In this document: piece by piece, positions 33,021 through 45,347 of the stretch
How positions within the stretch are numbered: position 1 is the stretch's first letter
Layout: every line of letters starts with the position of its first letter
Source of the DNA: Chiua virens
Taxonomy: Eukaryota; Basidiomycota; Agaricomycetes; Boletales; Boletaceae
DNA: 64,000 nt
Assembly (NCBI GenBank): GCA_019787685.1
Contig: JAHNUO010000049.1
Coordinates: 1 to 64,000, forward strand
Reading direction: 5' to 3'
The notes under the pieces: model-generated
Databases searched by the model: none
The model's input: the letters and a program-made list of their open reading frames with translations, nothing else
Told to the model about the DNA's origin: nothing
Made by a program: the position numbers and the translations under genes

Positions 33021-33880
33021 GTCTGCTGTGGACCTGTACTAGAAATCAAACAGGAATGGGTCGGAGGTATACTCAATGGTGCTCGAATGACTGTTCGGGG
33101 GAGGATAGGGTCGGACAGTACGAGTGCAAGAGCGCACCGGGTTTTGAGCAGGCTGCACGCCTCTGTCATGTGAGGCGGCGATCACTATATCAAGACCTAG
33201 AACGCTGGGAGCCACATGCAACCATAGATACATCGATAACACTTGGGGCGGGATTAAGCGGTCGACGGGCGGATACATAATTTTAGTACATAGAAATGAT
33301 ATAACCTACCAGATGAGCAGTCGTGGTAAAAATCACCTTGACTCGGGAGTCACGTAACTCCGCTCTTCCGAAGGTTTCCCTGTGCGGCGGAAATGCTTGT
33401 TTCGACATCTTGGCTCCAAGCTCATTGGTCCTTCAGAAATTTGACCGGTCTCACATGACGATGGTCGTATCAACTTCCTGTAAGAAATATATACACGAAT
33501 TCCAAATGGATAGTGTCTAGCGGATTCATCCAGGAGACTTCGGCAGACCTGCTTCTGCCAATGGTAAACAGCATCACCGCGGCGACTCACAGATTCACCG
33601 TAGTGCTCCTTACTCTTCCGATGGGTACGCTCAATCCACAGTTGACCGGTGACCTGTCACGGGACTGCACTTCGCGTTGATAGCGAATTAAATTGAATGC
33701 ACCCGGGTCGGAGAAGGTCTAGTTCGCGCCTTTTCGAGCGGACGGCGAGCGTGCCACACGGCTGAAGACTGCATTGCCGCCGAAATCAGCTCTTATCCTA
33801 GTCCCCTTACCCACAAAAGTCGTCTTTCACCGACGGTCCTCTCTGGGGTTCCATTCCTTTGTGGGATTGCGTCATTCAAG
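33021..33880. promoter_or_regulatory. Intergenic region between divergent membrane-protein genes
   Basis: About 0.9 kb separating two oppositely oriented paralogues, so it likely holds both promoters. No TATA box or palindrome was convincing. The start of the right-hand gene is not fixed, so the edge is approximate. Confidence 0.35.
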
Positions 33881-35537
33881 TTGTTCAGTCACTTTGTTTG
33901 GGACCTCAACCAACTGTTGTGTTGATCCTGATGTCCACGACCCAGAACTGCCCATCCCAGATGCAGAACCAAAGGGGTCAACTTCCTTGCGACATCGCAC
34001 AGGGAGTTGGCCATCTCTGCAACCAAACATGTAAGCGACACTTCAGTTGTCCGAGTCGGAGTGGTGTTTGCACATGACAACTATCATGGTAGATCACCTG
34101 CTGCCCATGCTGACTATATGTATTAGATACAGTTTCTCTCGTTGATTTCCAAGAAAGTACCTATATTCCGAATGATACGTCGACCAACGGCTGCACGTGG
34201 TACGAGGGTTTGTCGTCCGGTGCAAGACAGATTGCTCATACCCTATAGCTCTTGGTCGATGTATAATTTAATTAGCGGCTGTTCCAGCTGTCTTGGACAG
34301 TCTCAGTATCCCAGGTCTGTGCCCCAGTCTGTCTATGAATCCATCTCATGCTATCATAGCTGGAATAACTGGATTGCTAACTGTGGCAATAATGCATCGA
34401 CTACCTCGTGAGGCACGATCGAGCTTGAAGTCACCAAAAATTTGATGATTGGCATTTCTAGGTATCTTCCATCTGGATACAACGTTTCGGATGGCATTCC
34501 GTTCTGGGCTGCTACAAACCGTGAGGTTTCACCATATTTCTAGCACGTATCTCTTATACTTCCCCTTAGCTTCTAGTTGGACGAACGGAGTGTTTAATAC
34601 TACGCAAGTATCGAACATAGTAGGAGAAGGTAGCTATTTCTCTTGGTCACGCTCGGACTTCATGCATCATGAACTATACTCTACACCAGGAAAGCCGGAC
34701 ATTTATGGTGGGCCCCTCCCAAGTTCCGCAACATCAACACCAACAGCCTCCCCTTCCTCGAGCGTACCGGTCGGTGCGATCATTGGTGGGGTGACGGGGG
34801 GTGTGGCAGCTGTCGTCATTGGGGCACTATTCGTGTTTTTGGTGCGTCGCCGACACAAAAAGACGCCAGCGACATCTGTTTCACTTCCATCTTTCACCGT
34901 CCGGACACCGCAGCCCGCTTTTTTCGAAAATGCATACTCTAATTCTCTCTATCTTACATCACCTGTTCATTCCACGACCAGTCTACCGCCGACCTCGCTT
35001 GCGTCTCCTATTTCTTCCGGTTTATCCTCCAATGAGCATCGCATGGCCATCATGGATGCTGCTGACATTATCACTCCCTTCCTTGCGACATCTTCCATGC
35101 CCCGAAAAAACCGATCGAATACATCCTTACCGATGGGACAAGTTGCCAACACAGTCTCTGAGGGTAGGATGACTCCTCCTGCACAACGCGTACGCATTAA
35201 TCCCCCGTCGTACTCGGATTCCGTGGAGTCTGTCAATTGCCTGTCTGAGGGAGCGACGACTCAGGCACGGAGGTCTTCGAGGAATACGCATAACAAGCAG
35301 AAGAGTAGCATGTCCGGGGCAACATCGTACTCGGCGCATTCGCGGACGTCGACATGGGAGAGTGTGACTAGTGGGCGGCCTGGTACGCACACGGAGCAGA
35401 GTCGATCGCGTGCTACAACGCCGGTGATGGGCACTGCCGCAAGGAGCATGGAGAGTACCTCGAGTGCTGGTGGGGGAAGAGTTCATGGAGATAGGAAGAC
35501 AGGTCCCAATCCGCGCCATCGCCCACCTGCAGTTTGA
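33880..35537 (+). CDS. Single-pass membrane protein, Cys-containing ectodomain (paralogue 2)
   Basis: The last exons are clear: a segment with SSWTNGVFNTTQVSNIVGEG, a Ser/Pro/Thr-rich stalk (ATSTPTASPSSSVP), a transmembrane helix (GAIIGGVTGGVAAVVIGALF), a basic RRRHKK anchor and a long Ser/Thr-rich cytosolic tail ending at TGPNPRHRPPAV (stop 35535-35537). Upstream exons carry TQNCPSQMQNQRGQLPCDI, STNGCTWYEGLSS and SMYNLISGCSSCLGQSQYP. The last corresponds to YNLIMACTLCQ of the neighbouring divergent gene. I could not place a convincing signal peptide, so the true start may lie upstream of the given coordinate. Function unknown. The cytosolic tail is several times longer than a minimal anchor and probably disordered. 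Confidence 0.65.
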
Positions 35538-38214
35538 TGGTGGACGGATGCCGGGCGCAATCTCACGCCGCCATTTACGGTGGGGCACGTCTCTTCATAA
35601 ACCGATTAGTTCATGATCGTAGGATGTGTTAGAAGTCTCGGAACAGAAGAGCAGCCCAGTAGCACAAGAAGACTACTGATACCATTTAGCTAGCACTTCT
35701 GCCTATCAAGTTGTTATGATCAATTTCCCCCTGCTTAGTACCTGCCTTCCGCCATCCCCGACTCCACGAAGTGGGGGAGGTTTCCGTGGACAGAATCGTT
35801 CCGCTCCATACAAAGCGACTCGCGGGACTACTATCTTACATCTTGGACATGCCCAGTACCAGTGTAAAGTCAGTGACTTGGCCCATTGAATCACAACCAC
35901 CACCAGCTCCCACGCGCCAGCACTATTCCGGACTCGGACGCAAAGTCGCACGGAATGCAGGTGAGGTGGGTTGGCCGTGAGTTTTGTGAGGTTTGTCAAT
36001 TGACTGGTCCGTGAAGCTTTGAAGTGTGAATGCAAGATTGTATACTAGTATATAGGGAGTCGGGGGCTTGGCGCACGCGTCGCTATTGATATGATAGCAA
36101 CATGATACTATCACTGCACCGGAGTTGCAAACAATTTCAATGTAAAATCTATAGTTCGTGAGATTGAGTAGATTGAGACTAAAAAAGTATATGGAGACGC
36201 GGGGAAATCCCTTGCCTTGAGCCCACAAGAAGAATTGTGAGGGTCCATCAAAAGCCTCGTGTGCCAGAGAGATGCCGGTGTAAAAAGTACAACTTGACAC
36301 AGAGATGCAAAATTTCTCCGAGCGACTTGAGAGGAATGTCACACATTGTCACACCACTTTTTGGATCTCCGCTGAGTGCTGCCAATGAGCCGTGATCGCA
36401 GATTAATTTTTACCGACAAGCTGGTGTAAGATTTCATGCTCCGACTGGTCCTGTCACGCTGGTGCTCTCATCATGCCTCTGAAGTCATCTCATTGATTGC
36501 AATAGATCCATAACCTGTAGGGCCTCGGAAAAATGCTCCACATAGTCCAAAGTATCTCTAGTACACCCCAAATGAAAAGCAAAATTTTAAACCCAATACT
36601 TGTCTTTCCCAAGTACCCACAATGCTCAGATTTGGCTGTCCAGCCTATTAGATTGCTAACAGACTCTTCACTCGTAGATTTTTCATCAAACAAAATAGAT
36701 CAGCATCTTAATTACACTTATACCATCCTAGAAGTAACATAAGAAGGCTTCTGTGTGATTGTTGCACGTACTACGATGCCGTTTGCATCTCTGTGTCAAT
36801 TTGCAACTCCGGTGCAGTGATAGTAAGGGTGCTTGCATTCTGAGTCCGATTCGGTTGCCGAATTTCGGGAGTATAAAGGTCAAGTGCGTGATTCATGCTA
36901 TAACCTAAAGGATATCGATCAATTGATAGCTTTCTCACTAAATTTGCTGTTTCCAAGTGTTGTTTGATAAGGCCAAGATGCGAGAAGATACTACTAGCTT
37001 TTAACTTCACCGTCATGGAAAACCCGCTGTTCCGAATATGCTCATAACATTGGGCTGAAGAGTGCACGCGGACTCTATGGTGCTTCGAATGTTTCTGGTG
37101 GATGGCATCCAATTTTAGTTTGCAATGCGTCCTCTCTCATTGGTGAGCACTTCAAGTTGTGCTAGGAACCATTTGATTTAGCATAACCTGTGAAACGGTT
37201 CTAACATAACGACCAGATCTGGGCAAATGTCGGTAATCTAGGATTTATAAATGCTCAAGACCCCACATGTCACAGCTCTCCAACGCTGGGAAAGGTCAAG
37301 CGGATCGTGCCTTCAGTGACATTGCGCGATGCTCGTTCAGGTTATCTTGAGTAAGTTCTCTGTAAGTCTCGGGTAATCTGGTATGCAACTACCTACTTCG
37401 TCTCGTTCCCCAAGCTTTCCTTAAAGCAAGATGACAGAGCAAACAAACCATCTCACCTGGCGACCAACATCTTCTGAAATACGGGCACTGGCTTAGATTC
37501 GATGTAAGATTTGCTTCCTAATTCCTCAGTCTGATTGGCTTGCTGGATGCGAACAGCATTCTTCCACCGCCACCATCCCGGCTTACGGTTTTCTCAACAC
37601 TAATTTCCTACCTTTTGTGTCCTTATACTCTGAAGAGGTGTCAGGTCATGCCGGATATACTTTGTGTCCGCTATTCGCAAGCCACGGCCACCTGAGTTGA
37701 TTCTGAGACGCAGAAGCACGGTATTGTGGATTCAGCGTTACTGTATGTGTGTCTTTCGCGCTCGGTGCTTTCTGCCTGTATCGTTGAGACACCTTTTTTG
37801 GATATGCGACATCGCTGCAATTGTACGGCTCCTGGCTGCAAGCGCTGCTTTTTCGGGACTAAAGACTGAAATGAAGAAATCACAGCGGATGTACGATGCT
37901 GCCTCGTCCTTTTTATATACACAGGTACTGGTCCATGAAGTATATGATCTCCGACCTAAACCGGCTTATGCAGAGTCTTCACCCACCTCAACGGGCTGGC
38001 CTACTTGCCCAGAAAATCCTCATTTCTATCATGGTCGACCGGGCGTGACCCATATTTGTACGTCGTCTCATACCATCGTGGGCGCTGTTTAAATTCATCA
38101 GAGATCATGGGTTCAGCATGCAAAGGTCACCTGCAAGCTTGCTAAACATTATGTCTTCTGTTTCTCTGCTCTAATGGCATGTGAACGTCATGCAATTGCA
38201 AGTTGCAGATCGAC
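35538..38214. other. Intergenic, about 2.7 kb, with one dispersed repeat
   Basis: Apart from the repeat at 35,930-36,045 I see only short frames, such as 36771-37112 minus and 37664-38092 plus, with no recognised domain. The right end contains the promoter of the first GH55 gene. Confidence 0.45.
35930..36045 (+). repeat. Dispersed repeat, copy 2
   Basis: Same sequence family and orientation as 16,230-16,350, including tttgtcaattgactgg and gaatgcaagattgta. Similarity may extend weakly to about 36,100 (cgcacgcgtcgctattgat against cgtgcgccgctatcaatta). Confidence 0.65.
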
Positions 38215-38220
38215 TATAAA
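38215..38220 (+). promoter_or_regulatory. TATA box of GH55 gene 1
   Basis: The sequence tataaa lies 84 nt upstream of the ATG. The second GH55 gene has its TATA box at the same distance. Confidence 0.6.
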
Positions 38221-38298
38221 GCCTACTGTTCCCTTGTTGTCACAAGTCAAATCAATAGAACATCCTCCTCCCTCGCCTTTTTTTTTCCCCACATAACC

Positions 38299-41200
38299 AT
38301 GCGGCATCCTCAAGTATTCTTCGTTCTGAGCACAGTCTTGTATGGGTGCAGAGCCGCTTCTGGTTTAGGCACCTCGTGTACTGCCCCACTTGGTGGTGGG
38401 ACCGCTGCGCCTACTGACCCGTATTGGCTCGAGACGATCGAACACCAAGGAACATCCCCATTTAACCCTGACGCAAGTGCTTACCAAGTGTTCAGAAACG
38501 TGAAAGATTTTGGGGCAACGGGAGACGGGATCACCGATGATACGGCTGCGATAAAGTAGGTTTGCTTGCCTGTCATTCCCGTAAATATTGACGGATGATT
38601 CCACTAGTGCGGCTATGTCATCCGGGAATCGCTGCGGTGATGGCTCATGTGGATCGTCAACGTAGGTGGTTAATCTAACGTCGACTGACCACTGGCTAAG
38701 TTTAGACATAGTGTCTCACCAGCAGTCGTGTACTTTCCCCAAGGGTGATCAATTCGGTTTCTTCAATGCGTATGCTGTCCTGACTCGTGAGAAGTACTTA
38801 CCTAGTATCGTCAGCTATTGATACCTACTATTATACCCAACTGATCGGTGACGCGAGGAACCCTCCAACATTGCTTGCCAATTCCAATTTCAGCGGATTT
38901 GCGGTTATTGGTTAGTCTCTTCCGATACAATGCTCTCACGGATCTCATGGGCGACAGACGCGGACCCCTATGTTCCCAATGGCGGTGGCGCTCAGTGGTT
39001 TGTTAACCAGGACAACTTGTATGACAGCTATTTCGATTTTGGTGGTTCTTAGCATACTGAGACCTGTTGTTGGTGAAGTTTCCGCTCCGTAAGGAACTTG
39101 ATCATCGACTTGCGACAGATATCAATGGGAACCTCTGCAATCGGTTTACACTGGCAAGTATCTCAGGCAACGTCGCTGGTCAATGTTGTAGTCGAAATGT
39201 CAACTGCCTCCGGAAACACCCAACAAGGTGGGTGCAATTCTAGGAATGTTTACACTTGGCTGATGTGCGTGATAGGTCTATATATGGAGGACGGAAGGTG
39301 AGGTCTATTGGTATAAAGCGAAACAATAAGAGTAACTCGCTTATGCCTTCCTAGTGGCGGGTTTATGGGAGGTATGTGATCACATCCAGCTTGCAAGCAT
39401 TCGAGCCGAATACTCTGAGCAGATATTGTATTCAATGGCGGTCAGTATACTCATTATCAAAAGGAGATCATAACGTGAATTCGCCATCAGGGAACATTGG
39501 TATCTCTGTTGGGAACCAGCAATTCACAGTACGCAATCTGACTGTGAATAATGCAAATACTGGTGAGTATAGTGATGATCGTGACAAATTGATGTTGATT
39601 GGCCAATTCGTAGCGGTGTCGGGAACCTGGAACTGGGGTCTGTTATGTCTCATCTAGTGATAATACCCTCATCAGACATGTCTCCTAGGTTTCACGTTCC
39701 AAGGGGTTACTATTAACAACTGCCAGGTACGTCGAGTTGCTTCCCCTCCTTAAGAAGCGTGGTAACTTGAGAATTTCTTGATAGGTTGGCTTTCAGTTGA
39801 CTGTCGATGGGACCACATCCGCGACCCAGGTAAGAAACATTTTGCGCCAATGTCCTACTGTTTATCACAAGCTTCAGGGCGTTGGATCCGAAGTCATCAT
39901 AGACGCTGTTGTTATCGACACCCCGATTTTTGTGCAATCGTCAGCAGCAAGCAATGGCGCGCTTCCGTACTCCCTCGTATTAAACAATATCCAATTGGTC
40001 AACGTTCCAATCGCAGTTGGTGTTTCTAGCGGAGCCACCATCCTGGAAGGTGGTACAACTACTATCACATCCTGGGGTCAGGGAAATGTCTACACAGGAA
40101 CTTCTGGTGAATCAACTTGGGTTCAGGGCAGCCTTGTATCACCAGAGATATCCTCTGTTCTTCTCAACAGTGCCGGAGCAATCTTTGGGAAGGGGCACCC
40201 TCAATATGCTGATTATTCTACGAGTCAGATCATCAGCGTCAAGAGTCAAGGGGCAACTGGGGATGGCACGACCGATGACACTGCAGCCATCCAAAACGTT
40301 ATCAACAAGGTAATGTTCGATCCCCTACATGTGTGTGAATTGATCACATTTCTCACTTTTTTATTCGCTCGCCGTAGTATGCTGGATGCATGATCATCTT
40401 CTTTGATGCCGGCGTGTACTACGTTACGGATACCATTACCATCCCTGCCGGAACTCAGATAGTTGGGGAGGCTTGGTCAGTCATATTAGCAGGCGGAAGC
40501 AACTTCCAAGACCAGAACAACCCGGTACCTGTTATCCAAGCAGGTGCCGTCGGTTCAGAGGGCCTTATGGAAATCAGCGATATGCTGTTCTCGACAACTG
40601 GACCTGGTGGGTACCGCTGCTAGCTACTGTCTAGGCTCTAGTTCCTGTGGTTAAACCTAACTCGTTCATAGCTTCTGGAGCAATTTTGATTGAATGGAAT
40701 GTCCACGACCCGGCGGGAGAACAAGGTGCCGCTGGTCTATGGGACAGTCATCTTCGGTGAGTTTGTCGCCATGTTCTAACGACGCGGGTGACTGAATTGT
40801 TGATAGTCTCGGGGGAGGTCCGTAATCCACTTCGTCTACTTTGAAGAATAACTCATGTATGCGCATGCTTAGCTATCGGGACTAACATGCAGTACTCCCA
40901 GTGCCCAGCCGGCTCCACAAAAACAGCGTGCCAAGCTGCGTTTTTGGGTATTTACCTGACCTCACAATCAAGTGCATATTTTGAGGTGCGTAGTACTTGA
41001 TTATCCACGCAATGCAGCGATTTCAAAAGTTGCTTAGGGGACTTGGGTATGGACTGCAGACCACGATCTAGATGCTTCCGGTCAAACATCGATTTTCACC
41101 GGCCGCGGTATTCTCTCGGAATCAGCAGGTCCTGTTTGGTTCATTGGTACTTGTGCGTCTGATAAGCGTTCATCCCGGGTGATACTGACAGTGGTCTAGC

Positions 41201-41882
41201 ATGTAAGTAACTCAAGGGTGATGTCGCACTGTGCAAGGGAATATGATCTTATTCGTTCAGCGGAACACTCGGCCCTCTATCAGTACAACCTGGCGAATGC
41301 TCAAAACCATTATATTGGGTTTGCACAGACAGAGACCGTGGGTGTCCAGTTTGGTCGCTTAACTTTGCAAGCTAAAGATGTGCATACCATCATAGCCTTA
41401 CTATCAACCAGATCCCACTCCACCGGCGCCGTATACCAGCAACCCAGATTACTACGATCCGAGCTTCCCCGGCGGATTCGACAATGCGTGGGCGATGTAC
41501 ATTCAGACGTCGTCCAACATTTTTCTTTTTGGTGAGTGATGTGGCTGCGTATAATCGTCTGTCCATCTCATCCGTACTGACTGACCTCCTCCTCCAAGGT
41601 GCTGGTTTTTACAGTTTCTTCCAGGTATTTCCAGAATCTGACGCTGCCAGATCTGTGCTCACCATATTCACTTAGAACTATGGCCAAACATGTCTCAGCG
41701 GAAATACATGCCAAGCACAGATCTTCAACATTGACGATGCATCAGTATCATCCGTGAACGTGTATAGCTTATCCACGATCGGGGCGACATGGCAGCTGAG
41801 CATAGGAGAAATCGGCATCGTCAATGAGGTCGGCAACGCAGATGGGTTCCAGGAAACGATGACTGCGTGGTACTATTACTAG
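38299..41882 (+). CDS. GH55 exo-beta-1,3-glucanase 1 (secreted)
   Basis: Glycoside hydrolase family 55 enzymes release glucose from the non-reducing ends of beta-1,3-glucan, as in fungal walls and callose. A signal peptide (MRHPQVFFVLSTVLYGCRA) leads into CTAPLGGGTAAPTDPYW. Two right-handed beta-helix halves follow, each opening with a pectate-lyase-3-like motif: VKDFGATGDGITDDTAAI near residue 75 and VKSQGATGDGTTDDTAAI in the middle. Other family phrases are RNLIIDLRQI, WNWGFTFQGVTINNCQVGFQ, FFDAGVYYVTDTITIPAGTQ, ILIEWNVHDPAGEQGAAGLW and QYNLANAQNHYIGFAQTE. The end reads FQETMTAWYYY-stop. More than ten introns of about 50 nt break the gene; I followed most exons and saw no disabling change. 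Tandem paralogue at 45.3 kb. Confidence 0.88.
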
Positions 41883-42121
41883 ATTGGGTAAAAGTGTTGC
41901 CAGTGTGTCCTACGAGTAATAATATCTCAGAGACCATGTATGATAACATGTTATAATGTGCTTCGCAAAAGATATCTCAATGCACTTTTCAAGCGGAAAA
42001 CGACTATCTCAATCATTCACTATCATGCATGTAGCATCAATAAGAATTAAAGTGATTACAACAGAGTCGTGGTTAAGTAAATCTATTTAACATCTTGTCT
42101 AAAATTCTCTAAATGCGTATC

Positions 42122-43456
42122 TCACAGCCTTCCGTAAACCCCTTCAACATGGCCATCCGCAAATGGCCAATCACTGTACCCGAAGGGTGTTAAGGTTCCT
42201 GGCTGGTAATACGTCGACCGATCCCCACGCGTAAGGGGTATGTTCTTCTGTAGTCGGATCGGGAGGTCGGGCTGTGAATCCCGATTATTGGGTGAGCATG
42301 GCGTGGCAGTACATGACCATACATACTCACGTTTGGTATAAACAGTCGGCCGAAGGCGACAAGCCCGCCTTTCTCCTCCACGGTGTGCAATGCAGAATCG
42401 CGGGTGTGTCCGCCAGCTGATATGAAAACCCTCTCCTCACCCCCTTCACCACTCTTCCATATCTCACGCAGAAAGTCATTGTTCTCGCCTTCGATGAAGG
42501 TATCGTCCGTGCCTCCGTCTATGCGAGGCTCGATCACATGAAGATACGCCATCTTGGGATGCTTGTCGCGAAGCGCAGTAGCGAGGTACGCAAAGGTTGG
42601 TCGGGGATCAGGCATTCCCATGCCTAGAAATGGGAATGAAAAAAGAGCATCAGCACGACATCTTGCACATCAAGTTGACGCAGTTCACCTTGGAAATCGC
42701 TCCAGGGGCTGATACGCACGGCAACGCGGTCTTCTCCGACAGTATCCGCGATTGCGTCGACTACTTCCCTCGCGAATCGCGTGCGGCCTTCTTCGTCACC
42801 ACCCCATCTATCTGTGCGTGTGTTGGACACTGTTTGAAGAAACTGATCCGGAAGGTATCCGTTCGCGCTGTGCACCTCCACGCCATCAAATCCGGCCCGA
42901 TCGACGGCATTACGGGCCGCTTGCGCGTACGCGGCAATGTACTGTTTGATATCCTCCTCCGTCAAAGGACGAGGTAGTTTTGACCCAGTTATTGCGATCG
43001 CCGAAGGACCCACAAAAGGCGATGACGGTTCCTGCTTCCCGAGGAACTCGATATCAGCGGTGCGACCCAGCGCCCAGAGCTGTAAGAAGATGTGCGATCC
43101 TTTGGCATGCACGGCATCGGTGATCTGCAGGATCACGTGGGGCGACGTTTAGGACGGAAGGATCGACCTGCGGCCAAAGGGCACGGACGTACCTTCTTCC
43201 ATCCTTCGATCTGCTCGTCGGTATAGATGCCTGGGACGTGTGCGTACCCGCCCGCATCATGGGAGATGAAAGTGGCTTCGGTGACAAGCAGGGTCCCTGG
43301 TGTGGAAGCGCGTTGGGAATAGTAGGCTGCTGCTTGAGGTCCGGGGACATGTGAGGCATACGCCCGGAAGCGTGTTAATGGGGCAAGAACGACGCGGTGT
43401 TGAAGCGTCAAGCGACCAACCTTGATGGGCTGGAATAGAGCGGGAGTAGAGGACAT
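42122..43456 (-). CDS. Old Yellow Enzyme family NADH:flavin oxidoreductase
   Basis: FMN-dependent ene-reductase of the OYE/12-oxophytodienoate reductase class, which reduces activated C=C bonds with NAD(P)H. Exon 1 is 43456-43193 (MSSTPALFQPIKVGRLTLQH, LAPLTRFRA), exon 2 43124-42689; exons from about 42,623 and to 42122 complete it. The substrate-binding His/Asn pair and Tyr are present in EVHSANGYLPDQFL, followed by SNTRTDRWGG. Further family phrases are HIFLQLWALGR, ISAGGHTRDSA and VAFGRLFIPNPDLP. The last residues read FADGHVEGVYGRL. It lies between two GH55 genes, on the opposite strand from both. The physiological substrate cannot be told; roles range from stress response to secondary metabolism. 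Confidence 0.9.
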
Positions 43457-45263
43457 GGTTGGCGTTGGTTAGCAAAGGACGATGGAGTAGAGACGCGTCT
43501 TGTTCTGTTATTCGGTTTGCTTGACCTCGGTAGTCTTTTATAGTCGAGAGATTGCGTGAGATATTGAATAAAGTGTGTGCTGACGTACCTTAAGGGAAAG
43601 GGGCATTTGTAAGTACCGTAGACTTCCAGGATGTAGAAGGACTGTAACTCACACATCATTTCCCGAAATTCTGCTCATTACAATATCATTCGGAGATTTG
43701 TAAGGCACAGTGCCGCACACTGAGAAGAAATTAGTCATCCAGAGCGCCGAACAGCTTCGGCATGATGCTACGCAGGCAACATGATGCAGATATTCAAGCC
43801 TGATGGAAAAGAGCCTGAGGATGGACCATAGTCATGAAACAGTTTGGCAGGATGACATTGTAAGTTCATTGAAACTCCGACAAGTCTAACATCGGAAGTA
43901 GATCCTGGCAGCTGCTCAACTTCAGGATCCTCAGCTCACATTCAAGTTGAAGTGGAAGAGGTAGTAGTGACCATGCTTACCCCCATCTTTCGCATCAGCT
44001 TCGACTTGAATGCAAGATCCCACCAATCTGAGGCCACAGACCAAGTCTGAAAAACGAACTCGAGGTAAGTAGTAAGTCTTTCTCTGTTTTTGAACTAATT
44101 CTATCTGTATGGTACGTTTCCAAATCGCAATCCAGGTGCTATCACTTGTGACTTGTATCTGGCAGGCTCAAAGCACTGGCAGATGGTCTTCAAAATTGGT
44201 TACCGGCTCTCCTAAAAACTGTTTCCATGTTCCGTTGTGCGAGTCGGTGGCAATTGCATACTATATGCGACGGAACCTCGGAGACCTTCACTATGCTAGA
44301 TGCGGAGCAGCAAATAGTACATTGTTCCGGCCGCGTTTTCGTCGATGCAGTTAAAGCCAGCGTGACCACTAACTAAGGTCGGGTGGTGTATTGACACCGC
44401 ACGGGTTGTCGGCTTTCTCCACTCGCATTTCACGCATAGACGGGCCCAACGCCAGTACATTGGCTATTTGAGTGCTGGCTTCGGAAAACCGTGCGGGAAC
44501 GTTATCCTTGGTTTGTACTACATCCACTTTCCAGCGAACATCCACCTCCCCATTGTAAGTGGTCATGAGAAAGACGCAAAAAAATCCAAGGTGGTCCATA
44601 ATCAGTACTTCCGTAACTATATGCTTCGTGGAGGCTACCTGCCTGCAGCCACCCGCAGGCAAGCCGGATTTCATCGAAGATGGGTCGTTCTGCTTCATAT
44701 GGAGAATGAACAACTGACTATTCATGTGACCGAGATCCGAACTATTCCCTCGTTGGTTCCCTCCATAATCGGACCGATAGCATACAGACTCCAGGTCAAT
44801 CTGAGTAGGCGGCGACCTCGAACAAACTTCTCGCTGATGCCCCGGAACTACCCCACCTACCTTCTGTTTTTCGGATCGCCCTTCCGGCAAACTACTTTCG
44901 TTCCATATTCATTTAAGTTTTTTCCTGCTCTGGATCGATCTCAAGGTGGGTATCGGTTCATGATTATGACTCAGTCAGGAGTTCAGAGGTATGCTTCAAT
45001 TTTGAATCCCGCTGATGAACCTTCCTCCACGTGAACAAAACGAGCTGTAACAGACTGCCCTACTGGTGTTGTGCTGACGCATTGCCAGCAGAAGACACAC
45101 AGACGAATCAAGTGGTGTCTCTCACGTGTTCGTCAAAGTCCCAATTCCTTACCGATTGAAGCCCGAAGCCCATTTCCAGGTCATAGCATACCTCATGCTC
45201 AATCCGCTTTCTTTGCAGTTAGGTGAAATACCTCATGCACGCTCGCATGACTTGGGGTCAGCA
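43457..45263. other. Intergenic, with unassigned open frames
   Basis: Promoter region of the OYE gene at the left and of GH55 gene 2 at the right. A plus-strand frame at 44109-44354 begins with a signal-peptide-like stretch (MVRFQIAIQVLSLVTCIWQA). Another at 44468-45034 (188 codons) overlaps an equally long minus-strand frame. Neither has a domain I recognise. A small secreted-protein gene or an eroded gene is possible. Confidence 0.35.
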
Positions 45264-45270
45264 TATAAAG
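45264..45270 (+). promoter_or_regulatory. TATA box of GH55 gene 2
   Basis: The sequence tataaag lies 84 nt before the ATG at 45348, the same spacing as in GH55 gene 1. Confidence 0.6.
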
Positions 45271-45347
45271 ACCTTCGTCTCCTCTACTCTTGCAGTCATA
45301 TCCGTTCACCGTCTTCGTATTACCTTCCGTCTGCTTCACGTTAAGCT

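Noticed and set aside
35706..36035. Minus-strand 109-codon frame
   Set aside because: It overlaps the dispersed repeat and shows no protein-like motif.
44369..44890. 173-codon minus-strand frame
   Set aside because: It overlaps an equally long plus-strand frame; neither has recognisable motifs, so no gene is called.
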